Positions 45,811 through 53,024 of a DNA stretch of 64,000 nucleotides are shown here, one piece after another; within the stretch, counting starts at the first letter, position 1; each line of letters opens with the position of its first letter. Under the pieces are notes generated by a model. The model ran no database searches, was not told the origin of the DNA, and saw nothing but the letters and a program-made list of their open reading frames with translations. Made by a program: the position numbers and the translations under genes. Source of the DNA: Mycolicibacterium sp. CBMA 234 (lineage in GTDB: Bacteria > Actinomycetota > Actinomycetes > Mycobacteriales > Mycobacteriaceae); contig NZ_MPKW01000006.1 of the NCBI RefSeq assembly GCF_009729415.1, forward strand, positions 62,001 to 126,000, read 5' to 3'.

Positions 45811-46487
45811 CGGTAGATGCCTTCCCGCAGCGCAGTGGCCACGGCACCGGCCCGGTCACTGACATCGAGCTTGCGGTAGATCGCGCGAAGGTGGCTCTTG
45901 ACGGTCTCTTCGCCGATCACCAGCCGGGTCGCGATACCGCGGTTGGATAGGCCGTCGACCACAAACGACAGGATTTCGCTTTCCCGCTGGGTCAGGCCCT
46001 GGCGGGCGCCGGGCCAAAACTCGTCGCGCTGCATGCGGGCGGCGGTGTCGGCGGCCCGGGCGGCCATACCGGGGTCAATCGCGGTGGCCCCGCGGTGAAC
46101 CAGCTCGAGCTGGCGGACCAGGTCGTCGCTGCTGATGCTCTTGAGCAGATACCCCGACGCCCCGACCCGCAGCGCTTGGTACAGATATTGCTCGTCGTCG
46201 TAGACCGACAGCATGACCACCTTGCGGGCCGGGTCGCGTACCCGCAGTTCACGGCATAAATCGAGGCCGCTGGCGCCCTGCATCCGGACGTCGCACAGCA
46301 CGATGTCGGGTTGCAGCTCGTCGACCACGGCCGCCGCGCGTTCGGCTCCGACAGCCTGGCCGACGACCAGCACCCGGTCGCTGAATGCGGCCAGCATGGC
46401 CTTGAGCCCCTCGATGACCATCTCGTGGTCGTCGACCAGGATCAACCGCACCGGTGCAGCTACGTCGGGTTCTGGCTCTGCCGTCAT
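45807..46487 (-). CDS. NarL/LuxR-family response regulator
   Basis: 226 residues. Receiver domain with DD at 19-20, phospho-acceptor Asp66 in DIVLCDVRMQG and Lys in GYLLKS. The LuxR helix-turn-helix is LTQRESEILSFVVDGLSNRG, then EETVKSHLRAIYRKL. Partner of the adjoining kinase. The ATG at 46487 overlaps the stop of a 12-codon upstream ORF as ATGA. Confidence 0.92.
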   Translation of the reverse strand: MTAEPEPDVAAPVRLILVDDHEMVIEGLKAMLAAFSDRVLVVGQAVGAERAAAVVDELQPDIVLCDVRMQGASGLDLCRELRVRDPARKVVMLSVYDDEQYLYQALRVGASGYLLKSISSDDLVRQLELVHRGATAIDPGMAARAADTAARMQRDEFWPGARQGLTQRESEILSFVVDGLSNRGIATRLVIGEETVKSHLRAIYRKLDVSDRAGAVATALREGIYR

Positions 46488-46522
46488 GCGCGATCCGCCT
46501 TCGGCTTCTCGCTGGTGCTCAT
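46484..46522 (-). CDS. 12-residue leader peptide coupled to the response regulator
   Basis: On the minus strand ATG at 46522 opens MSTSEKPKADRA and stops at TGA 46486-46484, which shares ATGA with the response-regulator start. AAGGTG lies about 5 bases before its ATG, a better ribosome site than that of the regulator itself. This is the arrangement of a translational-coupling leader. Whether the peptide itself matters cannot be judged. Confidence 0.45.
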   Translation of the reverse strand: MSTSEKPKADRA

Positions 46523-46651
46523 GGCAACACCTTAGAGCGGTGCTCCGGCGCTGATCGGGAGGACCGGGGTGTGGGTCGCACTGAATCTCGCCCGCCCAAT
46601 CCCCCGATTGGGGGAGGCCCGGCACCTGTGACTTGGGCCACCCTTGGAATC

Positions 46652-47422
46652 ATGTCGGTGACTTGTGCGGAGCGCACGTTCTGGTGGGACGTGGCGCGGC
46701 CGGCCCATGCCGTGGTCGACGAGCTGCGCGCGGTGATCTTCGATCTGGACGGGGCCTTGGCCGACGTCGAACGCGACGGCCATCGGTTGGCGTTCAACGC
46801 CGCATTCGCCGAGCACGGGCTGGATATCTCCTGGTCAGTGGCCGAGTACGGGCGCTTGGTGCGTATCGCCGACGAACCGCGTCGCATCGCGTCGGCCCTG
46901 CGGCGGCGCGGCTATGGGCGCGTCAGCACCGAGATCGCCGCGCACGTCTACCGCACCAAGACCGACCTGTTCGAGACATCGGTGCTCGACGGTGACGTCA
47001 GCCCGCGCGACGGTCTCGACAACTTGGCGGCAGGCCTGTTCGGCGCCGGGGTATCGGTTGCCGTGGTCAGCACCGGCAGCCGGGCATGGGTGGAGCCGCT
47101 GGTCCGTCAGCTGCTGGGCGACGGTATCGCCGAGACCATCGTGACGCCTGAGGACCTGCCGCGTCCGAGTCGTGAGCCTGATCTGCACGGCCATGCCCTG
47201 TGGGAGTTGGGCCTGGGGCCGGAGAGCGCGTTGGCGGTAGCCGGCGGCAGCCGCGGTTTCCGTGCGGCGCGCGCGGCCAAGCTGGCGACGTTGGTCGTCA
47301 CCACCGGCTACTCGGCCGGCCAGGATTTCCCCGAGGCGGTCCAGGTACGCGCAGAGTACGACGGTCTGCTGGCCGCTGGTTGCGAGCGCCTACACAAGAA
47401 CTGGTGGTCAGCCCAGGGCTGA
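46652..47422 (+). CDS. HAD-superfamily (CbbY-like) protein with degenerate active site
   Basis: 256 residues. Motif I is intact (IFDLDGALADVERDG, Asp31 and Asp33). The later motifs are changed: the motif III Lys is replaced (SREPD instead of KPxPD), and motif IV reads AVAGGSRGFRAARAA where phosphatases have acidic residues. It may be a pseudoenzyme or have a different substrate chemistry. The last codons form the left arm of the terminator that follows. Confidence 0.78.
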   Translation: MSVTCAERTFWWDVARPAHAVVDELRAVIFDLDGALADVERDGHRLAFNAAFAEHGLDISWSVAEYGRLVRIADEPRRIASALRRRGYGRVSTEIAAHVYRTKTDLFETSVLDGDVSPRDGLDNLAAGLFGAGVSVAVVSTGSRAWVEPLVRQLLGDGIAETIVTPEDLPRPSREPDLHGHALWELGLGPESALAVAGGSRGFRAARAAKLATLVVTTGYSAGQDFPEAVQVRAEYDGLLAAGCERLHKNWWSAQG

Positions 47423-47434
47423 CCACCAGTTCTT
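47396..47434. terminator. 19-bp perfect hairpin overlapping the HAD stop codon
   Basis: Arms 47396-47414 and 47416-47434 (starting AAGAACTGGTGGTCA) are perfect complements, with TTT after the right arm. The left arm is within the HAD coding end and the stop codon (47420-47422) is in the right arm. It lies between convergent genes and is probably a bidirectional terminator. Confidence 0.8.
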
Positions 47435-47487
47435 TACATCTCTTCACTTGTCGAGGCGGGGCGTATGCCCCGCCTCTCTTTGGTTGA

Positions 47488-48474
47488 TCAGAAGTGCGGG
47501 AGGCCGATGCTCGGCAGGCCGATCGACGGCAGGCCAATCTTGGGCAGGCCGATCGACGGCAGGCCGATGGGCGGGGGCGGCGGCAATTGCGGCATACCGA
47601 TGGGCGGGGGCGGCGGCAATTGCGGCATACCGATCTTCGGCGACGGCAGCTTGGTGAAGTCCGGCATCTGCGGGAGCGACATCTTGGTGAGGTCGGGCGC
47701 CTGCGGCATGCCGATGCCAGGCGGCAGCTGCGGCAGACCGATCGGCGGCAGCTTCGGCGCGGCCAGTGCGCTGAGCGAGCCGAGGGCCGGAGCACCGATG
47801 GCCGGAAGGGCCGGGGCACCCAGAGCCGGCAGTCCGCCGAGGCTCGGCGCGGCGAGCGCGGGAGCAGCGATGGCCGGAACAGCAGCAGCCGAGGAAACCT
47901 TCGCGATGTCGCCGACGGCGGACATCGCGCCGAAGGTGGCCGCGGAGGCAACCGGAGCCAATGTCTGTGTGCCTGCGACGGTTGCACCGAGGGGCGTGCC
48001 GAGATTACCCAGGGCGAGACCCGCAAGTCCGGTGACCAGACCACCGAGGCCGGCGTCGACCACCAGGCTGGGCAGGCTCAGGCCAGGCAGGCCGAGCGAC
48101 AGCGGGATTGCGACTGTCGCCTCCGGCGGCTGCATGCTCGACAGGTTGATGGGCGGGAAGCCGCCCAGGCTCCAGTCGTCGCCCCAGTCCAGACCGTTGT
48201 CGTTGTTGCGCGCGGTCTTGCCGGTCAGGCCCGAGCTTGAGCTCGAGCTCGAGCCCGAGTTCGAAACGGTCTTGCTGTTGATCGAGCCCGAGTTACCAGG
48301 ATTGCTCGTGGCGGACTCGTTGTTCTTGCTGTTCTGCTGCTGCGACGAGTCGTTGGCCTGGTTGTCCGGGCTGACGGTGTCGGGCGACGCGAAGGCGACG
48401 CCGGCTCCGAAGAGTGCAACAGCAACCGCCGTTGCGGAGACAGTTGCCCCCCGGGCGAAGAGTTTGAAAGTCAT
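47488..48474 (-). CDS. Secreted low-complexity protein with Pro-rich C-terminal repeats
   Basis: 328 residues. A signal peptide (about 1-30, VAFA before SPD) is followed by a Ser/Asn/Gln-rich stretch (about 31-85), an Ala/Gly/Leu-rich centre and a Pro-rich tail with IGMPQLPPPPP twice in tandem and four GLPSIGLP-like units. It probably spans or coats the mycobacterial cell wall. No catalytic motif. GGGAGG lies about 11 bases before the ATG. Confidence 0.8.
   Translation of the reverse strand: MTFKLFARGATVSATAVAVALFGAGVAFASPDTVSPDNQANDSSQQQNSKNNESATSNPGNSGSINSKTVSNSGSSSSSSSGLTGKTARNNDNGLDWGDDWSLGGFPPINLSSMQPPEATVAIPLSLGLPGLSLPSLVVDAGLGGLVTGLAGLALGNLGTPLGATVAGTQTLAPVASAATFGAMSAVGDIAKVSSAAAVPAIAAPALAAPSLGGLPALGAPALPAIGAPALGSLSALAAPKLPPIGLPQLPPGIGMPQAPDLTKMSLPQMPDFTKLPSPKIGMPQLPPPPPIGMPQLPPPPPIGLPSIGLPKIGLPSIGLPSIGLPHF
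47565..47630. repeat. Two exact tandem 33-bp units inside the Pro-rich gene
   Basis: The 33-base unit at 47565-47597 (starting CGATGGGCGGGGGCGG) is repeated exactly at 47598-47630. Each codes for one IGMPQLPPPPP unit. Shorter GATCGACGGCAGGCC copies lie just before (47521-47565). Copy number is likely to vary between strains. Confidence 0.85.
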
Positions 48475-48582
48475 GCGGCGCGAATCCTCCCTGTGCGACC
48501 CACGCATCCTATGCCCTAATGCGGGCGATGTCACAGTTAACTAAAGACGACCACTGTGACGTGCGGTAATGATGAGGCGGCG

Positions 48583-49455
48583 TCATTGACGCAGCAGTTT
48601 GATTACCGCACTGAAGTCAAGATCGGCATGCTCGGCGGCAAACTTCGCGTAGATGTCCGCGGCATGGCTGCCGAGGGGGGCTGACGACCCCGTCGAGCGC
48701 ACCGCAGCCATGGCCAAGCCGAGGTCCTTGTTCATCAGAGCGGTGGCGAAACCCGGCTGGAAATCGTTGTTCGCCGGTGACGTCGGCACGGGTCCCGGTA
48801 CCGGGCAGTTCACCTGTACCGCCCAGCAGTTGCCCGTGGCGCCGGTGATCACGTCGAACAACGACTGCTTGTCCAGGCCGAGGTGCTCGGCCAGCACGAA
48901 GGCCTCACCGATAGCGATCTGCTGGACCGCCAGCACCATGTTGTTGCAGACCTTGGCGGCCTGACCCGCGCCGGAGGCGCCGCAGTGGATGATCTTGCCG
49001 GCCATCGGGTCAAGGACCGCGTGCGCGCGTTCGAAGGCCTCGGGCTCGCCGCCGACCATGAACGCCAGCGTTCCGGCCGTCGCGCCCTTCACCCCGCCGG
49101 ACACCGGGGCGTCCAGCTGGGCGAAGCCGTGCTCGGCGGCCAGCTGGTGCACTTCGCGGGCATCGTCGACCGAGATGGTCGACGAGTCGATGAACAGCGT
49201 GCCGGGCGCCGCCGCGGGCAGGACGTCGGCGTAGCAGCGCCGCACCAGCTCGCCGTTGGGCAGCATGGTGATGACGACGTCGGCTCCGGCTACTGCCTCG
49301 GGGCCGCTGTCGAAAGTCGACGCGCCATGATCCCGGGCAGCCTGAGCCGCGGCGGGCACCGGGTCGAAGCCGTGCACGGTGTGCCCGGCCGCGATCAGGT
49401 TGGCCGCCATCGGGCCGCCCATGTGGCCCAGGCCCAGGAATGCAATCGTCGCCAT
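48583..49455 (-). CDS. mmsB: 3-hydroxyisobutyrate dehydrogenase
   Basis: 290 residues. N-terminal Rossmann signature FLGLGHMGGPMAANLIAAGH, the substrate motif DAPVSGGVKGATAGTL and the catalytic lysine in GQAAKVCNNMV. It oxidises 3-hydroxyisobutyrate to methylmalonate semialdehyde with NAD+, a step of valine breakdown. Ribosome site GGAAGGA. Third gene of the mms operon. Confidence 0.95.
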   Translation of the reverse strand: MATIAFLGLGHMGGPMAANLIAAGHTVHGFDPVPAAAQAARDHGASTFDSGPEAVAGADVVITMLPNGELVRRCYADVLPAAAPGTLFIDSSTISVDDAREVHQLAAEHGFAQLDAPVSGGVKGATAGTLAFMVGGEPEAFERAHAVLDPMAGKIIHCGASGAGQAAKVCNNMVLAVQQIAIGEAFVLAEHLGLDKQSLFDVITGATGNCWAVQVNCPVPGPVPTSPANNDFQPGFATALMNKDLGLAMAAVRSTGSSAPLGSHAADIYAKFAAEHADLDFSAVIKLLRQ

Positions 49456-49496
49456 GGAAGTCCTTCCTCGTCGTTGGTGCCGGGTTGCCGGCGGTG

Positions 49497-50669
49497 TTAT
49501 GCCGATTTGCGTGCCGAGGCGGAGGCAGCCCGCCCGATGACCACGCGCATGATCTCGTTCGTCCCCTCCAGGATGCGGTGCACCCGGAGATCGCGGACGA
49601 TCTTTTCCAACCCGTACTCGCGCAGGTAGCCGTAGCCGCCGTGCAGCTGCAGCGCCTGGTCGGCGACCGTGTAGCAGGACTCGGTGACGTGCAGCTTGGC
49701 CATGGCGCACAGTTCCACCTTGCGTGGATTGCCGGTGTCGAGCGCAATTGCCGCCCGCCACAGCATGTTTCGCGAGGTCTCCAGGGCCGTGGCCATCTCG
49801 GCAAGGGTGAAGCGGATGGTCGGCTCATCGACCAGTGCCGAACCGAAGGCCTCACGGGAGGCCAGGTAACTCAGGGCCTTGTCGTAGGCGGCCTGCGCGC
49901 CACCGAGCGAGCAGGCAGCGATGTTGATGCGGCCACCGTTGAGGCCGTTCATCGCGATGGAGAACCCGGTGCCTTCACCTTCGGCGCCACCGAGCATGGC
50001 GTCGGCCGGCACCCGCACACCGTCCAGGATCACCTGGGCGGTGGGCTGGGCATGCCAGCCCATCTTCTCCTCGTTGGCGCCGAAACTCAGTCCAGGTGTG
50101 CCCTTTTCGACGATGAAGGCGGAAATGCCGCGGGGCCCGTCGGCCCCGGTCCGGGCCATCACCACATAGACGTCGGAGACGCCGGCGCCGGAGATGAACT
50201 GCTTGACGCCGTCCAGCACATAGTGGTCGCCGTCCCGAACGGCCTTGGTGCGCAAGGCTGCTGCGTCACTGCCGGCACCCGGCTCCGTCAGGCAGTAACT
50301 GGCGATGGCCTCCATCGAGGCCAGCTTCGGCAACCACGTCTTGCGCTGTTCCTGGGTGCCGTAGCTGTCCACCATCCAGGCGCACATGTTGTGGATCGAC
50401 AGGAACGCCGCGATGGTCGGGTCGGCGGTGGCGAGCTGCTCGAAGATTCGCACCCCGTCCAGCCGCCGCAGCCCGGTGCCGCCCACGTCGTCGTTGCAGT
50501 AGATGGCCGCCATGCCCAGCTCAGCCGCTTCCCGCAGTACATCGGTGGGGAAGTGCTCATCGGCATCCCACGCCAAAGCGTTTGGCGCCAGCCGTTTTTC
50601 GGCGAACGCGGCCGCCGTCTCGGCGATCACGCGTTCGTCGTCGTCCAGTCCGAAAAGATCGATGCTCAA
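49497..50669 (-). CDS. Acyl-CoA dehydrogenase, probably isobutyryl-CoA dehydrogenase
   Basis: 390 residues. ACAD motifs: CLTEPGAGSDAAALRTKAV, FSIAMNGLNGGRINIAACSL and the C-terminal HGGYGYLREYGLEKIVRD with RILEGTNEIMR. Between mmsA and mmsB it most likely acts on isobutyryl-CoA in valine catabolism (FadE9 position in M. tuberculosis, from memory). TTG start supported by AGGA about 7 bases upstream; nine bases after the mmsA stop. Confidence 0.92.
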   Translation of the reverse strand: MSIDLFGLDDDERVIAETAAAFAEKRLAPNALAWDADEHFPTDVLREAAELGMAAIYCNDDVGGTGLRRLDGVRIFEQLATADPTIAAFLSIHNMCAWMVDSYGTQEQRKTWLPKLASMEAIASYCLTEPGAGSDAAALRTKAVRDGDHYVLDGVKQFISGAGVSDVYVVMARTGADGPRGISAFIVEKGTPGLSFGANEEKMGWHAQPTAQVILDGVRVPADAMLGGAEGEGTGFSIAMNGLNGGRINIAACSLGGAQAAYDKALSYLASREAFGSALVDEPTIRFTLAEMATALETSRNMLWRAAIALDTGNPRKVELCAMAKLHVTESCYTVADQALQLHGGYGYLREYGLEKIVRDLRVHRILEGTNEIMRVVIGRAASASARKSA

Positions 50670-50678
50670 CGCAAGGTC

Positions 50679-52199
50679 CTACTCGAAGGTCGGGATCGAG
50701 AAGTCGGCACCGTCCTTGATGCCCGACGGCCAGCGCTCGGTGACGGTCTTGACCTTGGTGTAAAACTGGATCGAGGCCGTTCCGTACTGGTTGAGGTCAC
50801 CGAAGCCGGATCGCTTCCAACCACCAAAGCTGTGGTAGGACACCGGAACTGGGATCGGCACGTTGACGCCGACCATGCCGACCTGCACGCGCGACACGAA
50901 GTCGCGGGCAGTGTCGCCGTCGCGGGTGAATACCGCGACGCCGTTGCCGTACTCGTGCTCGGATGGCAGGCGCAGCGCCTCTTCGTAATCGTGGGCGCGG
51001 ACGATGACCAGGACCGGGCCGAAGATTTCGTCGGTGTAGATCGACATGTCGGGGGTGACGTGGTCGAACAGGGTGGGGCCCATGAAATATCCGCCGGACA
51101 GGTCAGCGTCATCGAAGGTCAGGTCATCGCTGGCGCGTTCCCGACCGTCGACCACCAGTTCGGCACCCGCGTCGACGCCCTGGCCGATGTAGCCCCGCAC
51201 CCGCTCCAGCGCGGCGCCGGTGACCAGTGGGCCGTAGTCGGCCTTCGGGTCCAGGCTGTGTCCCACGCGCAGCTGGTTGACGCGCTCAACGAGCTTGTTG
51301 CGCAACCGGTTTGCGGTTTCTTCGCCGACGGGAACCGCGACGCTGATGGCCATGCAGCGCTCGCCGGCGCTGCCGTAGCCCGCGCCGATCAGCGCGTCGA
51401 CGGCCTGGTCCAGGTCGGCGTCGGGCATCACGATCATGTGGTTCTTGGCGCCACCGAAGCACTGTGCCCGCTTACCGTTGGCGGCTGCGTTCGTGTAGAT
51501 GTACTGCGCGATGTCGGTGCTGCCGACGAAGCCGACCGCTTTGATGTCGGGGTGCTGCAGGATGGCGTCGACGGCTTCCTTGTCTCCATTGACGACCTGC
51601 AGGACGCCCGCCGGCAGACCGGCCTCGATGAACAGCTCAGCGAGCCGCAGCGGCACCGAGGGGTCGCGCTCGGACGGCTTGATGATGATGGCGTTGCCGC
51701 AGGCCAGCGCCGGTCCGGCCTTCCACAGCGGGATCATCGCAGGGAAGTTGAACGGGGTGATGCCGGCGACGACGCCGAGCGGCTGACGCATCGAGTACAC
51801 GTCGATGCCGGTGCCGGCGCTCTCGGTGAACTCGCCCTTCATCAGGTGCGGGATGCCGACGGCGAACTCGATGACCTCGATACCGCGCTGGATGTCACCG
51901 AGCGAGTCTTCGAAGGTTTTGCCGTGTTCCAGCGACAGCAGACGGCCCAGCTCATCCTTGTTCTGGTTGACCAGATCGATGAACTTCATAAGCACGCGAG
52001 CCCGGCGCTGCGGGTTCCAGGCGGCCCATTCCCGTTGGGCGGCAACGGCACCCGCGACAGCGGTATCGACGTCGGCGGCCGAGGCCAGCAGCACCTGGGC
52101 CTGGGTCTGGCCGGTGCTGGGGTTGAGCACGTCGGCGGTGCGGGTGGACTCGCCGGTGGCGCGCTGGCCGTTGATGAAGTGTGGAATCTGGGTCGTCAT
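50679..52199 (-). CDS. mmsA: Methylmalonate-semialdehyde dehydrogenase (CoA-acylating)
   Basis: 506 residues of the aldehyde dehydrogenase superfamily. The catalytic Cys is in GSAGERCMAISVAVPVG, the cofactor loop GFVGSTDIAQYIY, and FNFPAMIPLWKAGPALACGN is typical of MmsA. It converts methylmalonate semialdehyde and CoA to propionyl-CoA. First gene of the operon, with a well-formed promoter upstream. Confidence 0.95.
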   Translation of the reverse strand: MTTQIPHFINGQRATGESTRTADVLNPSTGQTQAQVLLASAADVDTAVAGAVAAQREWAAWNPQRRARVLMKFIDLVNQNKDELGRLLSLEHGKTFEDSLGDIQRGIEVIEFAVGIPHLMKGEFTESAGTGIDVYSMRQPLGVVAGITPFNFPAMIPLWKAGPALACGNAIIIKPSERDPSVPLRLAELFIEAGLPAGVLQVVNGDKEAVDAILQHPDIKAVGFVGSTDIAQYIYTNAAANGKRAQCFGGAKNHMIVMPDADLDQAVDALIGAGYGSAGERCMAISVAVPVGEETANRLRNKLVERVNQLRVGHSLDPKADYGPLVTGAALERVRGYIGQGVDAGAELVVDGRERASDDLTFDDADLSGGYFMGPTLFDHVTPDMSIYTDEIFGPVLVIVRAHDYEEALRLPSEHEYGNGVAVFTRDGDTARDFVSRVQVGMVGVNVPIPVPVSYHSFGGWKRSGFGDLNQYGTASIQFYTKVKTVTERWPSGIKDGADFSIPTFE

Positions 52200-52250
52200 G
52201 ACGTCCGTCCAAAGGTATGCAGAGTTCGGGTTCTCAGCTCGGTGCGCCGA

Positions 52251-52264
52251 GATACTTGCATATC
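52251..52264. promoter_or_regulatory. Palindromic operator candidate at the mmsA promoter
   Basis: GATACTTGCATATC is an imperfect palindrome (GATA-N6-TATC) overlapping the predicted -10 end and transcription start of mmsA. Its position suits a repressor of valine catabolism. Confidence 0.35.
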
Positions 52265-52290
52265 CTAGTAATCTGTTTGGGGCTTGGCAA
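52262..52290 (-). promoter_or_regulatory. Candidate SigA-type promoter of the mms operon
   Basis: On the minus strand TTGCCA (52290-52285), 17 bases, TAGGAT (52267-52262). Five of six -35 bases match TTGACA. The start would be near 52255, leaving a leader of about 55 bases before mmsA. Confidence 0.6.
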
Positions 52291-52487
52291 GGCCCTGGGT
52301 ACGCTGCCCTGAATTATCTTGTCGTGCAACGTTGTTGCGAGGACGTGGGCCGTCTGTGGCGCATCACGAGTGTGCGGTGAGACGGCGGATCCGGCTTGCT
52401 GGGCGCGCTGACGGCACCGTCGCGGCCCCGCCGCATTCGGCGACGCCGCGGGGTCAGCGATGACCCCGAAAAATCTTTTGAAAAAAG
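52291..52487. other. Intergenic stretch between mmsA promoter and ECF-type promoter
   Basis: No credible gene. The only clear structure is the palindrome at 52449-52468 listed separately. Confidence 0.5.
52449..52468. promoter_or_regulatory. Perfect 8-bp palindrome with GCGA centre
   Basis: CGGGGTCA (52449-52456), GCGA, TGACCCCG (52461-52468). It lies 20 bases upstream of the -35 box of the His-rich protein gene. As DNA it could be a regulator site; as RNA it would form a GNRA-loop hairpin. No counterpart is seen before the second promoter of the unit. Confidence 0.4.
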
Positions 52488-52517
52488 TGTCCGAAGCTGC
52501 GAGGGGTCGCGCTCCTA
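52488..52517 (+). promoter_or_regulatory. ECF-type promoter, copy 1
   Basis: TGTCC (52488-52492), 18 bases, GCTCCTA (52511-52517), preceded by an A-run. The same boxes with the same spacing recur at 54523-54552, downstream of the ECF sigma gene. Likely recognised by the sigma factor encoded between them. Confidence 0.65.
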
Positions 52518-52569
52518 CCTATGACAGAGCCCGCACGGGGCGGCTGCACCACCACACAAGGAGCACGCA

Positions 52570-52836
52570 ATGAGCACCAACACCACACCGACCAAGCGGC
52601 AGTCTTTCGCGAAGCGGGCCGCGGCGGCGGCACTGTTGTCCGGCACCATGGCGCTGGCAGGCATGGGGCTGACGGCGGGGACTGCGCAGGCCCAGCCGCT
52701 GCCCGTCCCGGCGCCGCAACACTTCGACTACGACTATGACTACTGCTCGTGGTCGTGGTGGGACTGGGATCACTGCCACTTCTACTTCCCCGACTGGGAC
52801 CACCACTGGCACGACCACGATCACGATCACCACTGA
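52570..52836 (+). CDS. Secreted His/Asp/Trp-rich small protein
   Basis: 88 residues. A signal peptide with positively charged start (1-41, ending TAQA) is followed by a 47-residue mature chain containing 10 His, 10 Asp, 6 Trp and 2 Cys (FDYDYDYCSWSWWDWDHCHF; then a tail ending HDHDHDHH). Such composition suggests binding of Zn, Cu, Ni or Co outside the membrane. AAGGAG lies 6 bases before the ATG. Preceded by a candidate ECF promoter and followed by the ECF sigma gene. No known family recognised. Confidence 0.8.
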   Translation: MSTNTTPTKRQSFAKRAAAAALLSGTMALAGMGLTAGTAQAQPLPVPAPQHFDYDYDYCSWSWWDWDHCHFYFPDWDHHWHDHDHDHH

Positions 52837-53024
52837 CCGGTCGCGGGCATCCAACCGAAGCGCAGCCGGGCCCGGCGTTGAACCGGGTCCGGGCCGCTCT
52901 CGTTCAGATCTTCGAACCCTCGAATTCGCCACCGCCGATGCACATCAATTTCACCGAATCACCTTGCCTCAGCCGGACTACCATCACGGAATACCGGCAA
53001 TCGATCGGTATGGGAGTCCGTCTC

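Noticed and set aside
47521..47630. Repeat tract considered as CRISPR or VNTR outside genes
   Set aside because: The units are in frame within a secreted protein gene and encode its Pro-rich repeats.
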